From Paraburkholderia sprentiae WSM5005 (GTDB lineage Bacteria > Pseudomonadota > Gammaproteobacteria > Burkholderiales > Burkholderiaceae), in the NCBI RefSeq assembly GCF_001865575.2, contig NZ_CP017562.2, forward strand, positions 2,542,001-2,606,000: a stretch of DNA of 64,000 bases, written 5' to 3'. The notes beneath the pieces were generated by a model. The model saw nothing but the letters and a program-made list of their open reading frames with translations. It was not told where the DNA came from and ran no database searches. This document shows positions 40,330 to 50,283 of the stretch, piece by piece (position 1 is the stretch's first letter; the number at the start of each line of letters is the position of its first letter). The translations under genes were made by a program, and so were the position numbers.

Positions 40330-41529
40330 TCAATCGTCGATCGCATCGTAGACGCGACGTTCGAAGTCGATGGCCATCGGAAAGGGGTCGATCGAGCGGC
40401 GCTGGATCAGCATCAGACCGATCATGTTCTCGACCGGATCGGCGAACCAGCTCGTGCCGTAGGCGCCGGGCCAGCCGAACGACCCGCGCGAGCGATAGCC
40501 GAGCGGCAATTGCTGCGCCGGATCGTCGACGATCGACAGGCCGAGGCCGAAGCCCTGCCCCGCCCACATCACGTGACCGAAGGCGGGCAGGCGCCGTTGG
40601 TCGCGGCTCAGGAAATTGCTGCGCATCAAATCGACCGAGCGATGCGACAGCAGCCGTGTGTCGCCGACGCGCCCGCGCCCGAGCAGCAATTGCGCGAATT
40701 GCAGATAGTCGCCGGCGCTCGAGACCAGCCCGCCGCCGCCGCTCTGAAAGCGCCGCGGATTCGCCCAGCGGCTCGCCGCCGCATGATCCTCGACCACACG
40801 ACGCCGCGTGCCCGGATCGATGCTGTACGCGGTAGCGAGGCGCCCGAGCTGCGCGTCGGGCACCCAGAATGCGGTGTCGCGCATGCCGAGCGGCTCGAAG
40901 ATACGCGTGCGGAAAAACTCGCCGAGCGACATGCCACTCACGCGTTCGATCAGCACGCCGAGCACGTCCGTCGCCACGCCGTAGTGCCAGCGCGAGCCGG
41001 GCTGGAACATCAGCGGCAGCGCGGCGATGCGCGCGAGCCATGCGCTGTTGTCGCCGGTCGCTTCGAAGCCGTTGAACGCGGCTGCGTAGGCTTCGGCGAG
41101 CGGACCCGTCGCCGTGAAGTGATACGCGAAGCCCGCGCGATGCGTGAGCAGGTCGAGCACCGTCAGCGGCGCGCGGATCGGATCGGTCTGCTCGAGCGGG
41201 CCGGACGGATCGCGCAGCACGCGCGGCGCCGCGAGCTCGGGCAGCCACGGCGAAATGGGCGTGTCGAGCGCGAGGCGGTCTTCCTCGATCAGCATCATGA
41301 TCGCCGCACTCGTCACCGGCTTCGTCATCGACGCGATGCGAAACAGCGTGTCGCGCTGCATTGGCCATTGCGCGGCTTCGTCGCGCAGGCCCACCGGTTC
41401 AAAGTAGCCGATTTCGCCGCGCCGCCATACGAGCGACACGACCCCCGCCACTTCGCCCCGCTCCACGTAGCCCTGCATCGCGTTGGTCAACGTCGCGAGC
41501 CGGGCCGCGGAAAGTCCAGCCATCTGCAT
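40330..41529 (-). CDS. Serine hydrolase, class C beta-lactamase-like esterase
   Basis: A 399-residue protein of the beta-lactamase class C/EstB family. The nucleophile Ser67 and Lys70 lie in SMTK, Tyr183 is in WHYGVATD (the YxN-type position), and the C-terminal GSFGWPGAYGTSWFADP replaces the lactamase KTG with the esterase-type W-x-G pattern. No signal peptide is visible, so it is probably a cytoplasmic esterase (EstB-like) rather than an antibiotic-inactivating lactamase. The ATG at 41529 lies two codons before a second Met. Substrate unknown. Confidence 0.88.
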   Translation of the reverse strand: MQMAGLSAARLATLTNAMQGYVERGEVAGVVSLVWRRGEIGYFEPVGLRDEAAQWPMQRDTLFRIASMTKPVTSAAIMMLIEEDRLALDTPISPWLPELAAPRVLRDPSGPLEQTDPIRAPLTVLDLLTHRAGFAYHFTATGPLAEAYAAAFNGFEATGDNSAWLARIAALPLMFQPGSRWHYGVATDVLGVLIERVSGMSLGEFFRTRIFEPLGMRDTAFWVPDAQLGRLATAYSIDPGTRRRVVEDHAAASRWANPRRFQSGGGGLVSSAGDYLQFAQLLLGRGRVGDTRLLSHRSVDLMRSNFLSRDQRRLPAFGHVMWAGQGFGLGLSIVDDPAQQLPLGYRSRGSFGWPGAYGTSWFADPVENMIGLMLIQRRSIDPFPMAIDFERRVYDAIDD

Positions 41530-41628
41530 ATTCGTCCTGTTTGAACCCGAAGATAAAACCTATCCGGCCAAAGCGCACACGACGAATTCCCGATTGCCGA
41601 TTCCGATTGCCGGACATAGTGACGACAT

Positions 41629-41832
41629 TCAGGCTTTCTGCCGTTTTTCCAATGCGCAAAGCGCGGCATTGAGGCGTTTGACGCGCGTTGCCTGCGCGGG
41701 CACAAGCACCGCGCCGGAAACGTGCTGGAGCCGATTTCGCCAGTAAGACAGCGGAATACGGTCTTGTGCGGAAATATGGGAAATTATGTGCTCGAGATGC
41801 TCGATGTCTTTTTCGAGTTGCTGATGATTCAT
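41629..41832 (-). CDS. Small hypothetical protein
   Basis: A 67-residue helical protein (starts MNHQQLEKDIEHLEHIISHIS, ends RLNAALCALEKRQKA) that I do not recognise. GGGGAAAG five bases before the ATG, an amphipathic heptad-like pattern and a central SYWRNRLQHV segment argue that it is real. It lies between the serine hydrolase and the noncoding 42-kb stretch on the same strand. Confidence 0.65.
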   Translation of the reverse strand: MNHQQLEKDIEHLEHIISHISAQDRIPLSYWRNRLQHVSGAVLVPAQATRVKRLNAALCALEKRQKA

Positions 41833-42332
41833 TGCTTTCCCCGAATTCTATTGGATTAGTGTTGAAGCAAAAAAATCGAAAGCATGAAGCCGCGTTGGCC
41901 GGCGGCTCGATCTGATGCCGGCCGGTAACGGAAAAGCCTTCCTGAACCCGTGCTGCGTCGGAAAAACCGGCAGCTTGTGCGCGCCGAGGCTTGAGCACCA
42001 GCGGCTTAAAAAGAATACTGCTGTCAAACTTCGCGTTCCGTTGGCTGCCGCACCGACTGCATTCGACGCCCCGAACGGTAAAGAGAAATCGTTGTCAGGG
42101 CGCAAAGGATAATCGGTGAGCGGCGACTAAACGTTGTAAAAGTGCCGCGTGTGGCCTACTAAACCCAATTCGCATGCGTATCGCTTATCGGACACGCATT
42201 GGGCGCATGGATTGATGAAGCCCTGTGGATTGGGCGGCATGGCAATTGGCAGCCGCTAACAGAAAAGAAAACCGCCGCCCACCCGACGGTCAGCCGCGCG
42301 CGCCGGCATGGCACCGACGCGGCATCAGGTGC
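41833..42332. other. Noncoding stretch
   Basis: 500 bp without a gene I can support. It holds the upstream region of the 67-residue protein gene and, at 42261-42290, a probable terminator of the lipoprotein gene. GC content is visibly lower than in neighbouring genes near 41840-42020. Confidence 0.45.
42261..42290 (-). terminator. Probable terminator of lipoprotein gene
   Basis: On the minus strand ACCGTC and GGCGGT pair (one wobble) around GGGTGGGC and run into TTTTCTTTTC. Weak stem but good T tract. Confidence 0.5.
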
Positions 42333-42596
42333 TCACTTCGCGGTTGCGCGGCAGGCGTAGATCAGGCTCAAGGTGCCGCCCTCGCTCGATCGGCGCACCA
42401 CGTCGAACCCGCCATTGCAACTCGCGGCCGCCTGCTGCGAGCACGAGTCGGAACCGACCGGGCATTGCACCAGCGTGGTCGCGCGGCCGTCCGGCAGGAA
42501 CAGCGGCGCGCTGCTGCTGCAACCGCCCAGCGCGACGATCGCGCCGACGGCCAACGTCAGGCTCGTACGGCGTGCGAAGAAGGAAAGGCATTTCAT
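42333..42596 (-). CDS. Small lipoprotein
   Basis: An 87-residue predicted lipoprotein: MKCLSFFARR, hydrophobic LAVGAIVALGGC with the lipobox Cys at about residue 26, and a short Ser linker. The mature part has three further cysteines (LVQCPVGSDSC, ASCNGGF) plus one near the end (IYACRATAK), so disulfides are likely. The family is unknown to me. I chose the ATG at 42596 over one five codons upstream because it starts the signal peptide cleanly. Confidence 0.75.
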   Translation of the reverse strand: MKCLSFFARRTSLTLAVGAIVALGGCSSSAPLFLPDGRATTLVQCPVGSDSCSQQAAASCNGGFDVVRRSSEGGTLSLIYACRATAK

Positions 42597-42696
42597 GGAG
42601 ACCCCGGTCACGTCTTGTTTTTCGATCTCGCGATTGTGCCACGCGGCCCTCGTGCTGCGTCAGTTCACGCGGCACCGCCGGTTTGGGCGCGACGGG

Positions 42697-44208
<1,512 letters not shown>

Positions 44209-44402
44209 GTGTGGACGAATTTATCTCCAATCGGAGACACGCAACAGCCCCTATTCATCGTGATTTACCCTGGTTTGACGTTATCCTCAGCGGATAGAAG
44301 TCCCGTTTTGGAGACAGCCGGGTACAATCCGCCGGCGTCGCCTCGGGCCGCGCTGCGCGGCTCCGCCTTGCGCCACGGCGCCTGGCCGGCACACGCCCGG
44401 CA

Positions 44403-44417
44403 TGGCATGGAAGCTGC
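44403..44417 (+). promoter_or_regulatory. Sigma-54 (-24/-12) promoter of GntP permease gene
   Basis: TGGCATGGAAGCTGC: GG at 44404-44405 and GC at 44416-44417 are separated by exactly 10 bases. Against TGGCACGRNNNTTGC only two defined positions differ. The predicted transcript start leaves a leader of about 60 nt before the ATG at 44490. Confidence 0.7.
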
Positions 44418-44489
44418 GTTCCGACCGCGCCGGCGCCGTCGCTCGATCAGCACGGCAAACATGTAGAACAACCAGGCTATGGAGACTCA

Positions 44490-45890
44490 ATGTCCTTTTT
44501 CATCGTTATCGCCGCGCTGGCGTTTCTGATGTTCGCCGCGTATCGCGGCTACAGCGTGATCCTGTTCGCGCCGATCGCGGCGCTCGCCGCCGTCCTCGCT
44601 ACCGAGCCCGCTGCCGTCGCGCCGGTGTTCACGAGCATCTTCATGGACAAGATGGTCGGCTTCGTGAAGCTGTACTTCCCGGTGTTTTTGCTCGGCGCCG
44701 TGTTCGGCAAGGTGATCGAGCTGTCGGGCTTCTCGGAGGCGATCGTCGCGGCCGCGATCCGCTATATCGGCCGCTCGCGCGCAAATGCGGTGATCGTCGC
44801 GGTGTGCGCACTGCTCACCTACGGCGGCGTGTCGCTGTTCGTCGTCGTGTTCGCGGTGTATCCGTTCGCGGCCGAGCTGTATCGCCAAAGCAACATTCCG
44901 AAGCGGCTGATGCCCGGCGCGATCGCGCTCGGCGCGTTCTCCTTCACGATGGACTCGCTGCCCGGCACGCCGCAGATCCAGAACATCATCCCGACGACGT
45001 TCTTCAAGACCACCTCGTGGGCGGCGCCGACGCTCGGCGTGATCGGTTCGCTGTTCATCATCGTAGTCGGCCTGTCGTATCTGGAATGGCGCCGCCGTGC
45101 CGCGATGGCGACCGGCGAGGGCTACGGCACCGAGCTCGTCAACGAGCCGGAGCGCGTCGAATCGAAGCATCTGCCGCATCCGCTGCTGGCGGTGGCGCCG
45201 CTCGTCGTGGTCGGCGTCGCGAACTTCCTGCTGACGCGCTGGATTCCGGCCTGGTACGGCCCGACCTTCACGGTCACGCCCGACATCCTGCCGGGCCTGC
45301 ATGCGCCGGTCGAGACGACGGTCAAGAGTTTGGTGGGGATTTGGGCCGTCCAAGGCGCGCTGCTGCTCGGCATCGTGATGGTCGTCGTGACGGCGTTCGG
45401 TCGCGTCAGCCAGCGCTTCGCGGTCGGCACCAAGGCCGCGGTGGCGGGCGCGCTGCTGGCGTCGCTCAATACCGCATCGGAATATGGCTTCGGCGGCGTG
45501 ATCGCGGCGCTGCCGGGTTTTCTCACCGTCAGCAACGCGCTGAAAAGCATTCCGAATCCGCTCGTCAACGCGGCCGTGTCGGTCAGTACGCTGGCGGGGA
45601 TCACGGGTTCGGCGTCCGGTGGGATGAGCATTGCGCTCGCCGCGATGTCGGATACCTTCATCAAGGGTGCGCAAGCCGCGCATATTCCGCTCGAGGTACT
45701 GCATCGGGTGGTCGCGATGGCGAGCGGCGGCATGGATACGCTGCCGCACAACGGCGCGGTGATCACATTGCTCGCGGTGACCGGCCTCACGCATCGGCAG
45801 TCGTACCGCGACATCTTCGCGGTCACGGTGATCAAGACGCTCGCGGTGTTCTTCGTGATCGCGATGTACTACGCGACCGGCCTCGTGTGA
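44490..45890 (+). CDS. GntP-family permease
   Basis: A 466-residue inner-membrane proton symporter of the gluconate permease family with about 12-14 hydrophobic segments. The N terminus SFFIVIAALAFLMFAAYRGYSVILFAPIAALAAVL, the FVKLYFPVFLLGAVFGKVIELSGFSEAIV loop, the DSLPGTPQIQNIIPTTFFKT motif and GGMDTLPHNGAVITLLAVTGLTH are characteristic. GntP relatives import gluconate or short hydroxy acids; with the sigma-54 activator beside it, 3-hydroxybutyrate is a reasonable guess but not shown. GGAG is five bases before the ATG. Confidence 0.92.
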   Translation: MSFFIVIAALAFLMFAAYRGYSVILFAPIAALAAVLATEPAAVAPVFTSIFMDKMVGFVKLYFPVFLLGAVFGKVIELSGFSEAIVAAAIRYIGRSRANAVIVAVCALLTYGGVSLFVVVFAVYPFAAELYRQSNIPKRLMPGAIALGAFSFTMDSLPGTPQIQNIIPTTFFKTTSWAAPTLGVIGSLFIIVVGLSYLEWRRRAAMATGEGYGTELVNEPERVESKHLPHPLLAVAPLVVVGVANFLLTRWIPAWYGPTFTVTPDILPGLHAPVETTVKSLVGIWAVQGALLLGIVMVVVTAFGRVSQRFAVGTKAAVAGALLASLNTASEYGFGGVIAALPGFLTVSNALKSIPNPLVNAAVSVSTLAGITGSASGGMSIALAAMSDTFIKGAQAAHIPLEVLHRVVAMASGGMDTLPHNGAVITLLAVTGLTHRQSYRDIFAVTVIKTLAVFFVIAMYYATGLV

Positions 45891-46354
45891 TCGTCGAACC
45901 GGAAAACCGTACTTTGATCTGATAGATCCGCATTACTCCCACCTCGACAGCCCGCCAACGAAGCACGACGATGGAGTCGTCAGCGCCCAAATCGTTGCGG
46001 GCAGGCTGACCCGAGTAACAACGGCGTTTAACGGCCCGTCCCTATCCGGACGGGCTATTTTTTGCTCGCGCGGCACATCACCGTGCAACGCTTGCTGCCC
46101 GGCGGCCGAGTCATCCGCATGACAAATCGCGAACCCACAGTGCCCCACGGCAGGGCATGAAAAATGCGTCGGTCACGATCGGGAGTCGCGTTAAACTGAT
46201 TGCACGCTCTATCACCGCGCATGCGTGAACGGCGGCGAAACACTGACTCAGTCCGGGGCGAGACAAAGGCGGACGCACGCACGACGACTCGGCAGACGGC
46301 ACGCCATCCGCCCCGTACAATCGTTCCATCACCAACGCAACAAGGACAACTTCG
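45891..46354. other. Noncoding stretch
   Basis: 464 bp holding the terminator at 46034-46063 and the upstream region of the 83-residue protein. No gene seen. Confidence 0.5.
46034..46063 (+). terminator. Terminator downstream of GntP gene
   Basis: Arms GCCCGTCC (46034-46041) and GGACGGGC (46048-46055) with a 6-base loop, then TATTTTTT. It lies 144 bp past the permease stop. Confidence 0.85.
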
Positions 46355-46606
46355 ATGCGCATCACCGGGTCCTCCGGGTCAATGGCCCTGCTCACCGAAT
46401 ACGACGACGCAACGGCGCGCGAACTTCGCTCGCTGCGCCTCGAATCGACCGACGACGGCAAAGGCATCCTGCTGATCGAGGTCGATGAGCGCAAGCCGGG
46501 CATACATCGGGAAGTGCGCTACGAAATCACGCCCGCGGAGTTGATCGCCGCGATCCGCGCGCATGGCGCCGAGTTGCCGGGCGAGCAGCACAATCATCGT
46601 CAGTGA
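46355..46606 (+). CDS. Small hypothetical protein
   Basis: An 83-residue acidic protein (starts MRITGSSGSMALLTEYDDATAR, ends ELPGEQHNHRQ) that I do not recognise. It has an alternating beta-like core (LRSLRLES..GILLIEVDER..REVRYEITPAELIAAIRAHG) suggesting a small alpha/beta fold, and AAGGA nine bases before the ATG. It stands alone between two noncoding stretches. Confidence 0.65.
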   Translation: MRITGSSGSMALLTEYDDATARELRSLRLESTDDGKGILLIEVDERKPGIHREVRYEITPAELIAAIRAHGAELPGEQHNHRQ

Positions 46607-47015
46607 AGCAGGCGCGCGGCAGGCGTGAGCGCCGCGTGATTCCTGAACCTCTCGCGCGGGTTGCGTCGCACTTCCGCGCGTGCGCACGGGATTATTCGCA
46701 TTGGGCGCGTCGGCGTGCGCCGCCGCGCTTTCGTTTGTTCCGCTCACGCCGCCAATCCACGCTTTCCTACGGGTTTTAGCACGCGCTTGCGCGCGTCTCG
46801 CCGAACTCGCTTAGCTGGCCTTCAGCAGGTTGTCACAAGCGCTTGCCACGCTTGCGTCTCGGGGCATGCCGCCGCCTATGCCGGCCCGATCGTAGCTAGC
46901 CAACAGGCCGATTTCCGGGTCGTTTGCACGTCTCGAAAATACGTCCATAATCCTTGCATTCCCCTTTTGCGTTCTTTACCACGCTGCGCCCGCAAGGGCC
47001 GCGGATGTTAAGCCG
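46607..47015. other. Noncoding stretch upstream of DedA-rhodanese gene
   Basis: 409 bp without a supportable gene. The last 60 bases are AT-richer (ATAATCCTTGCATTCCCC) and probably contain the promoter of the DedA-rhodanese gene. Confidence 0.45.
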
Positions 47016-48008
47016 ATGCTACATGACCTCGTCGCGCAATATGGACCGGCGCTCGTTTTCATCAACGTGCTGGCGGCCGCGCTCGGGCTGCCGGTGCCGG
47101 CCATGCCGTCGCTCGTGCTGTTCGGCGCGATGGCCGCGATGCATCCCGGCTCGGTCGGCACGCAACTGCTGCCGGTCCTCGTGCTGTCGATCTTCGCGAC
47201 GCTGATCGGCGACAGCGCGTGGTACCTCGCAGGCCGCATCTATGGCGGCAATACGCTGAAGACGATCTGCCGGCTGTCGCTGTCGCGCGACACCTGCGTG
47301 AAAAAGACCGAGCGCTTCTTCGGACGCTGGGGCGTGCGTGTGCTCGCGGTCGCGAAGTTCGTGCCGGGGCTGTCGATCGTGTCGATCCCGATGGCGGGCG
47401 CGATGGGCACGCGCTATCGCACCTTCCTCACCTACGACGGCGTCGGTGCGGCGCTGTGGTCCGGCACCGGGCTCATCATCGGCGCGCTGTTCGCGCGGCA
47501 GATCGACATGCTGTTCGCGATCGCCGGGCGGCTCGGGCGCACGGCGGCACTCGTCGTCGTCGCGTTGCTGGTGCTGTACGCGGTGTACCGGTGGATCAGG
47601 CGCCGTCAGTTGATCGCGAAGCTCGCGTCCGCGCGCATCGAGGTCGACGAACTCGCGAAGCTGTTCGCTGCTGGCGAGGCGCCGGTCGTGTTCGACATCC
47701 GTTCGCAGGAGAAGCGCAAGCTCGATCCCTTCGTGATTCCAGGCGCGCAATTCGCCGACGAACGGCAACTCGACGCGATCGTCGCCACCTACCCGCACGA
47801 TCAGAAGCTCGTGATCTACTGTTCGTGTCCGAACGAGATTTCCGCGGCATGGATGGCCAAGCAACTCAACGAAGCCGGCTTCTCCGACGTGCTGCCGCTG
47901 CGCGGCGGCATGGAAGCCTGGCGCGACTCCGGCAAGCCGGTCGACTCGCTGCCCGCAATGCCGCCGCCGGAAGTCGCGGTCGACGACATCGCGCCCAAAG
48001 CCGTCTAA
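47016..48008 (+). CDS. DedA-family membrane protein fused to a rhodanese domain
   Basis: A 330-residue fusion. Residues 1-200 are a DedA/SNARE-associated membrane domain (LPVPAMPSLVLFGAMAA, GDSAWYLAGRIYGG, FFGRWGVRVLAVAKFVPGLSIVSIPMAGAMG), with four to five membrane helices; DedA proteins flip phospholipids or undecaprenyl phosphate. Residues about 215-310 are a cytoplasmic rhodanese domain with the loop YCSCPNE; Cys269 is the likely sulfur carrier. The C-terminal 20 residues are a Pro/Ala tail. The next gene, 116 bp on, encodes a CNB/thioredoxin-reductase-like protein. The partnership between membrane and sulfur-transfer domains is unexplained. Confidence 0.9.
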   Translation: MLHDLVAQYGPALVFINVLAAALGLPVPAMPSLVLFGAMAAMHPGSVGTQLLPVLVLSIFATLIGDSAWYLAGRIYGGNTLKTICRLSLSRDTCVKKTERFFGRWGVRVLAVAKFVPGLSIVSIPMAGAMGTRYRTFLTYDGVGAALWSGTGLIIGALFARQIDMLFAIAGRLGRTAALVVVALLVLYAVYRWIRRRQLIAKLASARIEVDELAKLFAAGEAPVVFDIRSQEKRKLDPFVIPGAQFADERQLDAIVATYPHDQKLVIYCSCPNEISAAWMAKQLNEAGFSDVLPLRGGMEAWRDSGKPVDSLPAMPPPEVAVDDIAPKAV

Positions 48009-48124
48009 CTGGAATGAGCGGCGGCATCGTCCGCCTGCGCGCGGCACGGCTCGCCCCCCGGGTGCGAGCGCGCATCGCGTTGCCTCCCGATCAATCGTGC
48101 AATGAACATCGAAGGAGCGGTTTA

Positions 48125-49855
48125 ATGCTTTCGACTCAGGACGTTCCGATTCAAGAAGTGGAAGCACAACAGGGCGTCGTCGCCGACGCGCCGTTTTCGT
48201 CGCTGTCGACGCGCATGCACCAGATGTTTCCCGAACTCAGCTGCGCCGAGATCGACCGGCTGCGCCGCTTCGGCGAGATCGGTCACTGGAAGTCCGGCGA
48301 GCTGCTGTTCGAAACCGGGCACACCGGCCCCGGCATGTTCGTGGTGCTCGAAGGACGCGTGAAGGTCTACCAGCGTGACGGCATTGGCCGTGAGGTCGTG
48401 ATCAGCGAGCGCGGCGCCGGGCATTTTCTGGCCGAGGTCGGGCAGCTGTCGGGCAAGCCCGCGCTCGTGAACGGCCTCGCGATGGGCGCCGTCAAAGCGC
48501 TGCTGATTCCGCCCGAGCGCCTGCGTGCGCTGATCGTCGCTGAAGCGGAACTCGGCGAGCGCATCATGCGCGCACTGATTCTGCGACGCGTGTCGCTGAT
48601 CGAAAAGGGCGCGGGCGGGCCGATCCTGATCGGCAATAGCAGCGACGCGCGGCTCGTGATGTTGCAAGGCTTCCTGTCGCGCAACGGTCATCCGCATTCC
48701 GTCATCGACGAACGCGACGAAGACGCGCTGCGGCTGATCGAGCAGTTCGCCGCGCAACGCGAAGACCTGCCGCTCGTGATCTGCCCGGACGGCTCGGTGC
48801 TGCGTCATCCGAGCATGCCGGAACTTGCCACTCGCCTGGGTCTGCTGCCCGATCTCGACGACACGTACGTGTACGACGTCGCGATCGTCGGCGCGGGGCC
48901 GGCGGGACTTGCCGCGGCGGTGTACGCAGCCTCCGAAGGCCTGTCGGTGATCGTGCTCGACAGCCGCGCCCCGGGCGGTCAGGCGGGCGCGAGCTCGCGC
49001 ATCGAAAACTACCTCGGTTTTCCGACCGGCATCTCGGGCCAGGCGCTCGCCGGCCGCGCGTTCGTGCAGGCGCAGAAGTTCGGCGCGCACGTCGCGATTC
49101 CGGTCCACGTGAAGGCGCTGCATTGCGGACAGTCGCCGTATCGGTTGGAGCTCAAATGCGGCGGCCACATCAGCGCGCGGGCGATCGTGATCGCGAGCGG
49201 TGCCGTGTACCGGCGCCCAGCGCTCGACGGGCTCGAACGCTTCGACGGACGCGGCGTCTATTACTGGGCGTCGCCGGTCGAGGCCAAGCTGTGCAAGCGC
49301 CAGGAGGTCGTATTGGTGGGCGGCGGCAATTCCGCGGGCCAGGCGATCGTCTATCTGGCGACGCACGCCGCCAAGGTTCACGTGCTGATCCGCCGCAGCG
49401 GTTTCGAGGCGACGATGTCGCGCTATCTGATCGACCGCATCCGCTCGTTGCCGAACGTGTTCGTGCATCCGCATTCGGAAATCGGCCGGCTCGAAGGCGA
49501 TGAGGACGGCCTCGTGTCGGTCACATTGAAAAGACCGCTACCCGATGGCGTCGATCGCTTCGCCACGCGGCATCTGTTTCTCTTCACCGGCGCGGACCCG
49601 AACACCGAATGGCTGCGCACCTGCGGCGTGCAGCTCGACGCGAAAGGCTTCGTGCTGACCGGCATCAGCGCGGACGGCTCGGCCACCGCGTGCGATCTCG
49701 GCACTACCGTCGAAGGCGTCTATGCGATCGGCGATGCGCGCGCCGGGTCGACGAAACGCGTGGCCGCGGCGGTGGGCGAAGGCGCGGCCGTGGTCGCGCA
49801 GATTCACGAGTTGCTGGCGCAAACGAGCGGGGAAGCGGTGGCGCTTGGTGCGTGA
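48125..49855 (+). CDS. Cyclic nucleotide-binding domain fused to thioredoxin-reductase-like FAD protein
   Basis: A 576-residue fusion. Residues about 35-150 form a CRP/cNMP-binding-type beta roll (GHWKSGELLFETGHTGPGMFVVLEGRVKVYQ). A short linker with a thioredoxin-like strand leads to a pyridine-nucleotide disulfide reductase-type domain: FAD motif VGAGPAGLAAAV (about 254-266), NADPH motif VGGGNSAGQAIVYLA (about 397-411) and the closing TTVEGVYAIGDARAGSTKRVAAAVGEGAAV. The position that normally holds CATC reads YYWASPVEAKLC, so the redox cysteine pair is missing and it cannot be a classical thioredoxin reductase. AAGGAG precedes the ATG. Confidence 0.9.
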   Translation: MLSTQDVPIQEVEAQQGVVADAPFSSLSTRMHQMFPELSCAEIDRLRRFGEIGHWKSGELLFETGHTGPGMFVVLEGRVKVYQRDGIGREVVISERGAGHFLAEVGQLSGKPALVNGLAMGAVKALLIPPERLRALIVAEAELGERIMRALILRRVSLIEKGAGGPILIGNSSDARLVMLQGFLSRNGHPHSVIDERDEDALRLIEQFAAQREDLPLVICPDGSVLRHPSMPELATRLGLLPDLDDTYVYDVAIVGAGPAGLAAAVYAASEGLSVIVLDSRAPGGQAGASSRIENYLGFPTGISGQALAGRAFVQAQKFGAHVAIPVHVKALHCGQSPYRLELKCGGHISARAIVIASGAVYRRPALDGLERFDGRGVYYWASPVEAKLCKRQEVVLVGGGNSAGQAIVYLATHAAKVHVLIRRSGFEATMSRYLIDRIRSLPNVFVHPHSEIGRLEGDEDGLVSVTLKRPLPDGVDRFATRHLFLFTGADPNTEWLRTCGVQLDAKGFVLTGISADGSATACDLGTTVEGVYAIGDARAGSTKRVAAAVGEGAAVVAQIHELLAQTSGEAVALGA

Positions 49856-49931
49856 GCCGCAGAGCGGTCTTGCGTGCGTCGACTTCAATGTAACTCGGCC
49901 CGCGGGTTCGGCGCCCCACCCTGCGCACCGC

Positions 49932-50189
49932 TCAGCGGTCCAATTTCGCACGCAACTCGCGCGCGGCCTCCAGCAGTCCTTCGTAACCGGAGCGCGCGTG
50001 CTCAGGTAGATCGGGATCGCCGACCAGCGCGCCGAGCGTTTCGATCAGACTGTACACAATACCTTTCGCCGCGCCCGACGCAATGCCGCCCGACGACACC
50101 TGCTGATCGACGTGACTAAGCGCCGCATCGAGCTGCTCGATCTCGGGACGATCGTCAGCGGGCGGCTTGGGAGAAACGTCTTGCGTCAT
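49932..50189 (-). CDS. Small hypothetical protein
   Basis: An 85-residue soluble helical protein of unknown function. A Pro-rich N terminus (MTQDVSPKPPADDRPEIEQ) precedes a predicted helical bundle (LDAALSHVDQQVSSGG, GIVYSLIETLGALVGDPDLPEHARSGYEGLLEAARELRAKLDR). I chose the ATG at 50189; one at 50216 has no ribosome site. It is convergent with the CNB-reductase gene and 258 bp upstream of nothing co-directional except its own promoter region. Confidence 0.65.
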   Translation of the reverse strand: MTQDVSPKPPADDRPEIEQLDAALSHVDQQVSSGGIASGAAKGIVYSLIETLGALVGDPDLPEHARSGYEGLLEAARELRAKLDR

Positions 50190-50283
50190 GATCGAACATC
50201 GCTCCAATGAGTGCATCGGTAAAGTTGTTATATACCGATCGTGCGCCGCCGTCTATTCGTGTTCGGCGCGGCAGCGATTCACG

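Noticed and set aside
41915..42112. A 65-codon plus-strand frame in the 42-kb noncoding stretch
   Set aside because: No ribosome site, no family features, and the protein lacks any coherent hydrophobic pattern.
47219..48124. A much longer N terminus for the CNB-reductase in the frame running through the DedA gene
   Set aside because: It would overlap nearly all of the DedA-rhodanese gene in another frame. The ATG at 48125 has AAGGAG and begins a plausible protein.
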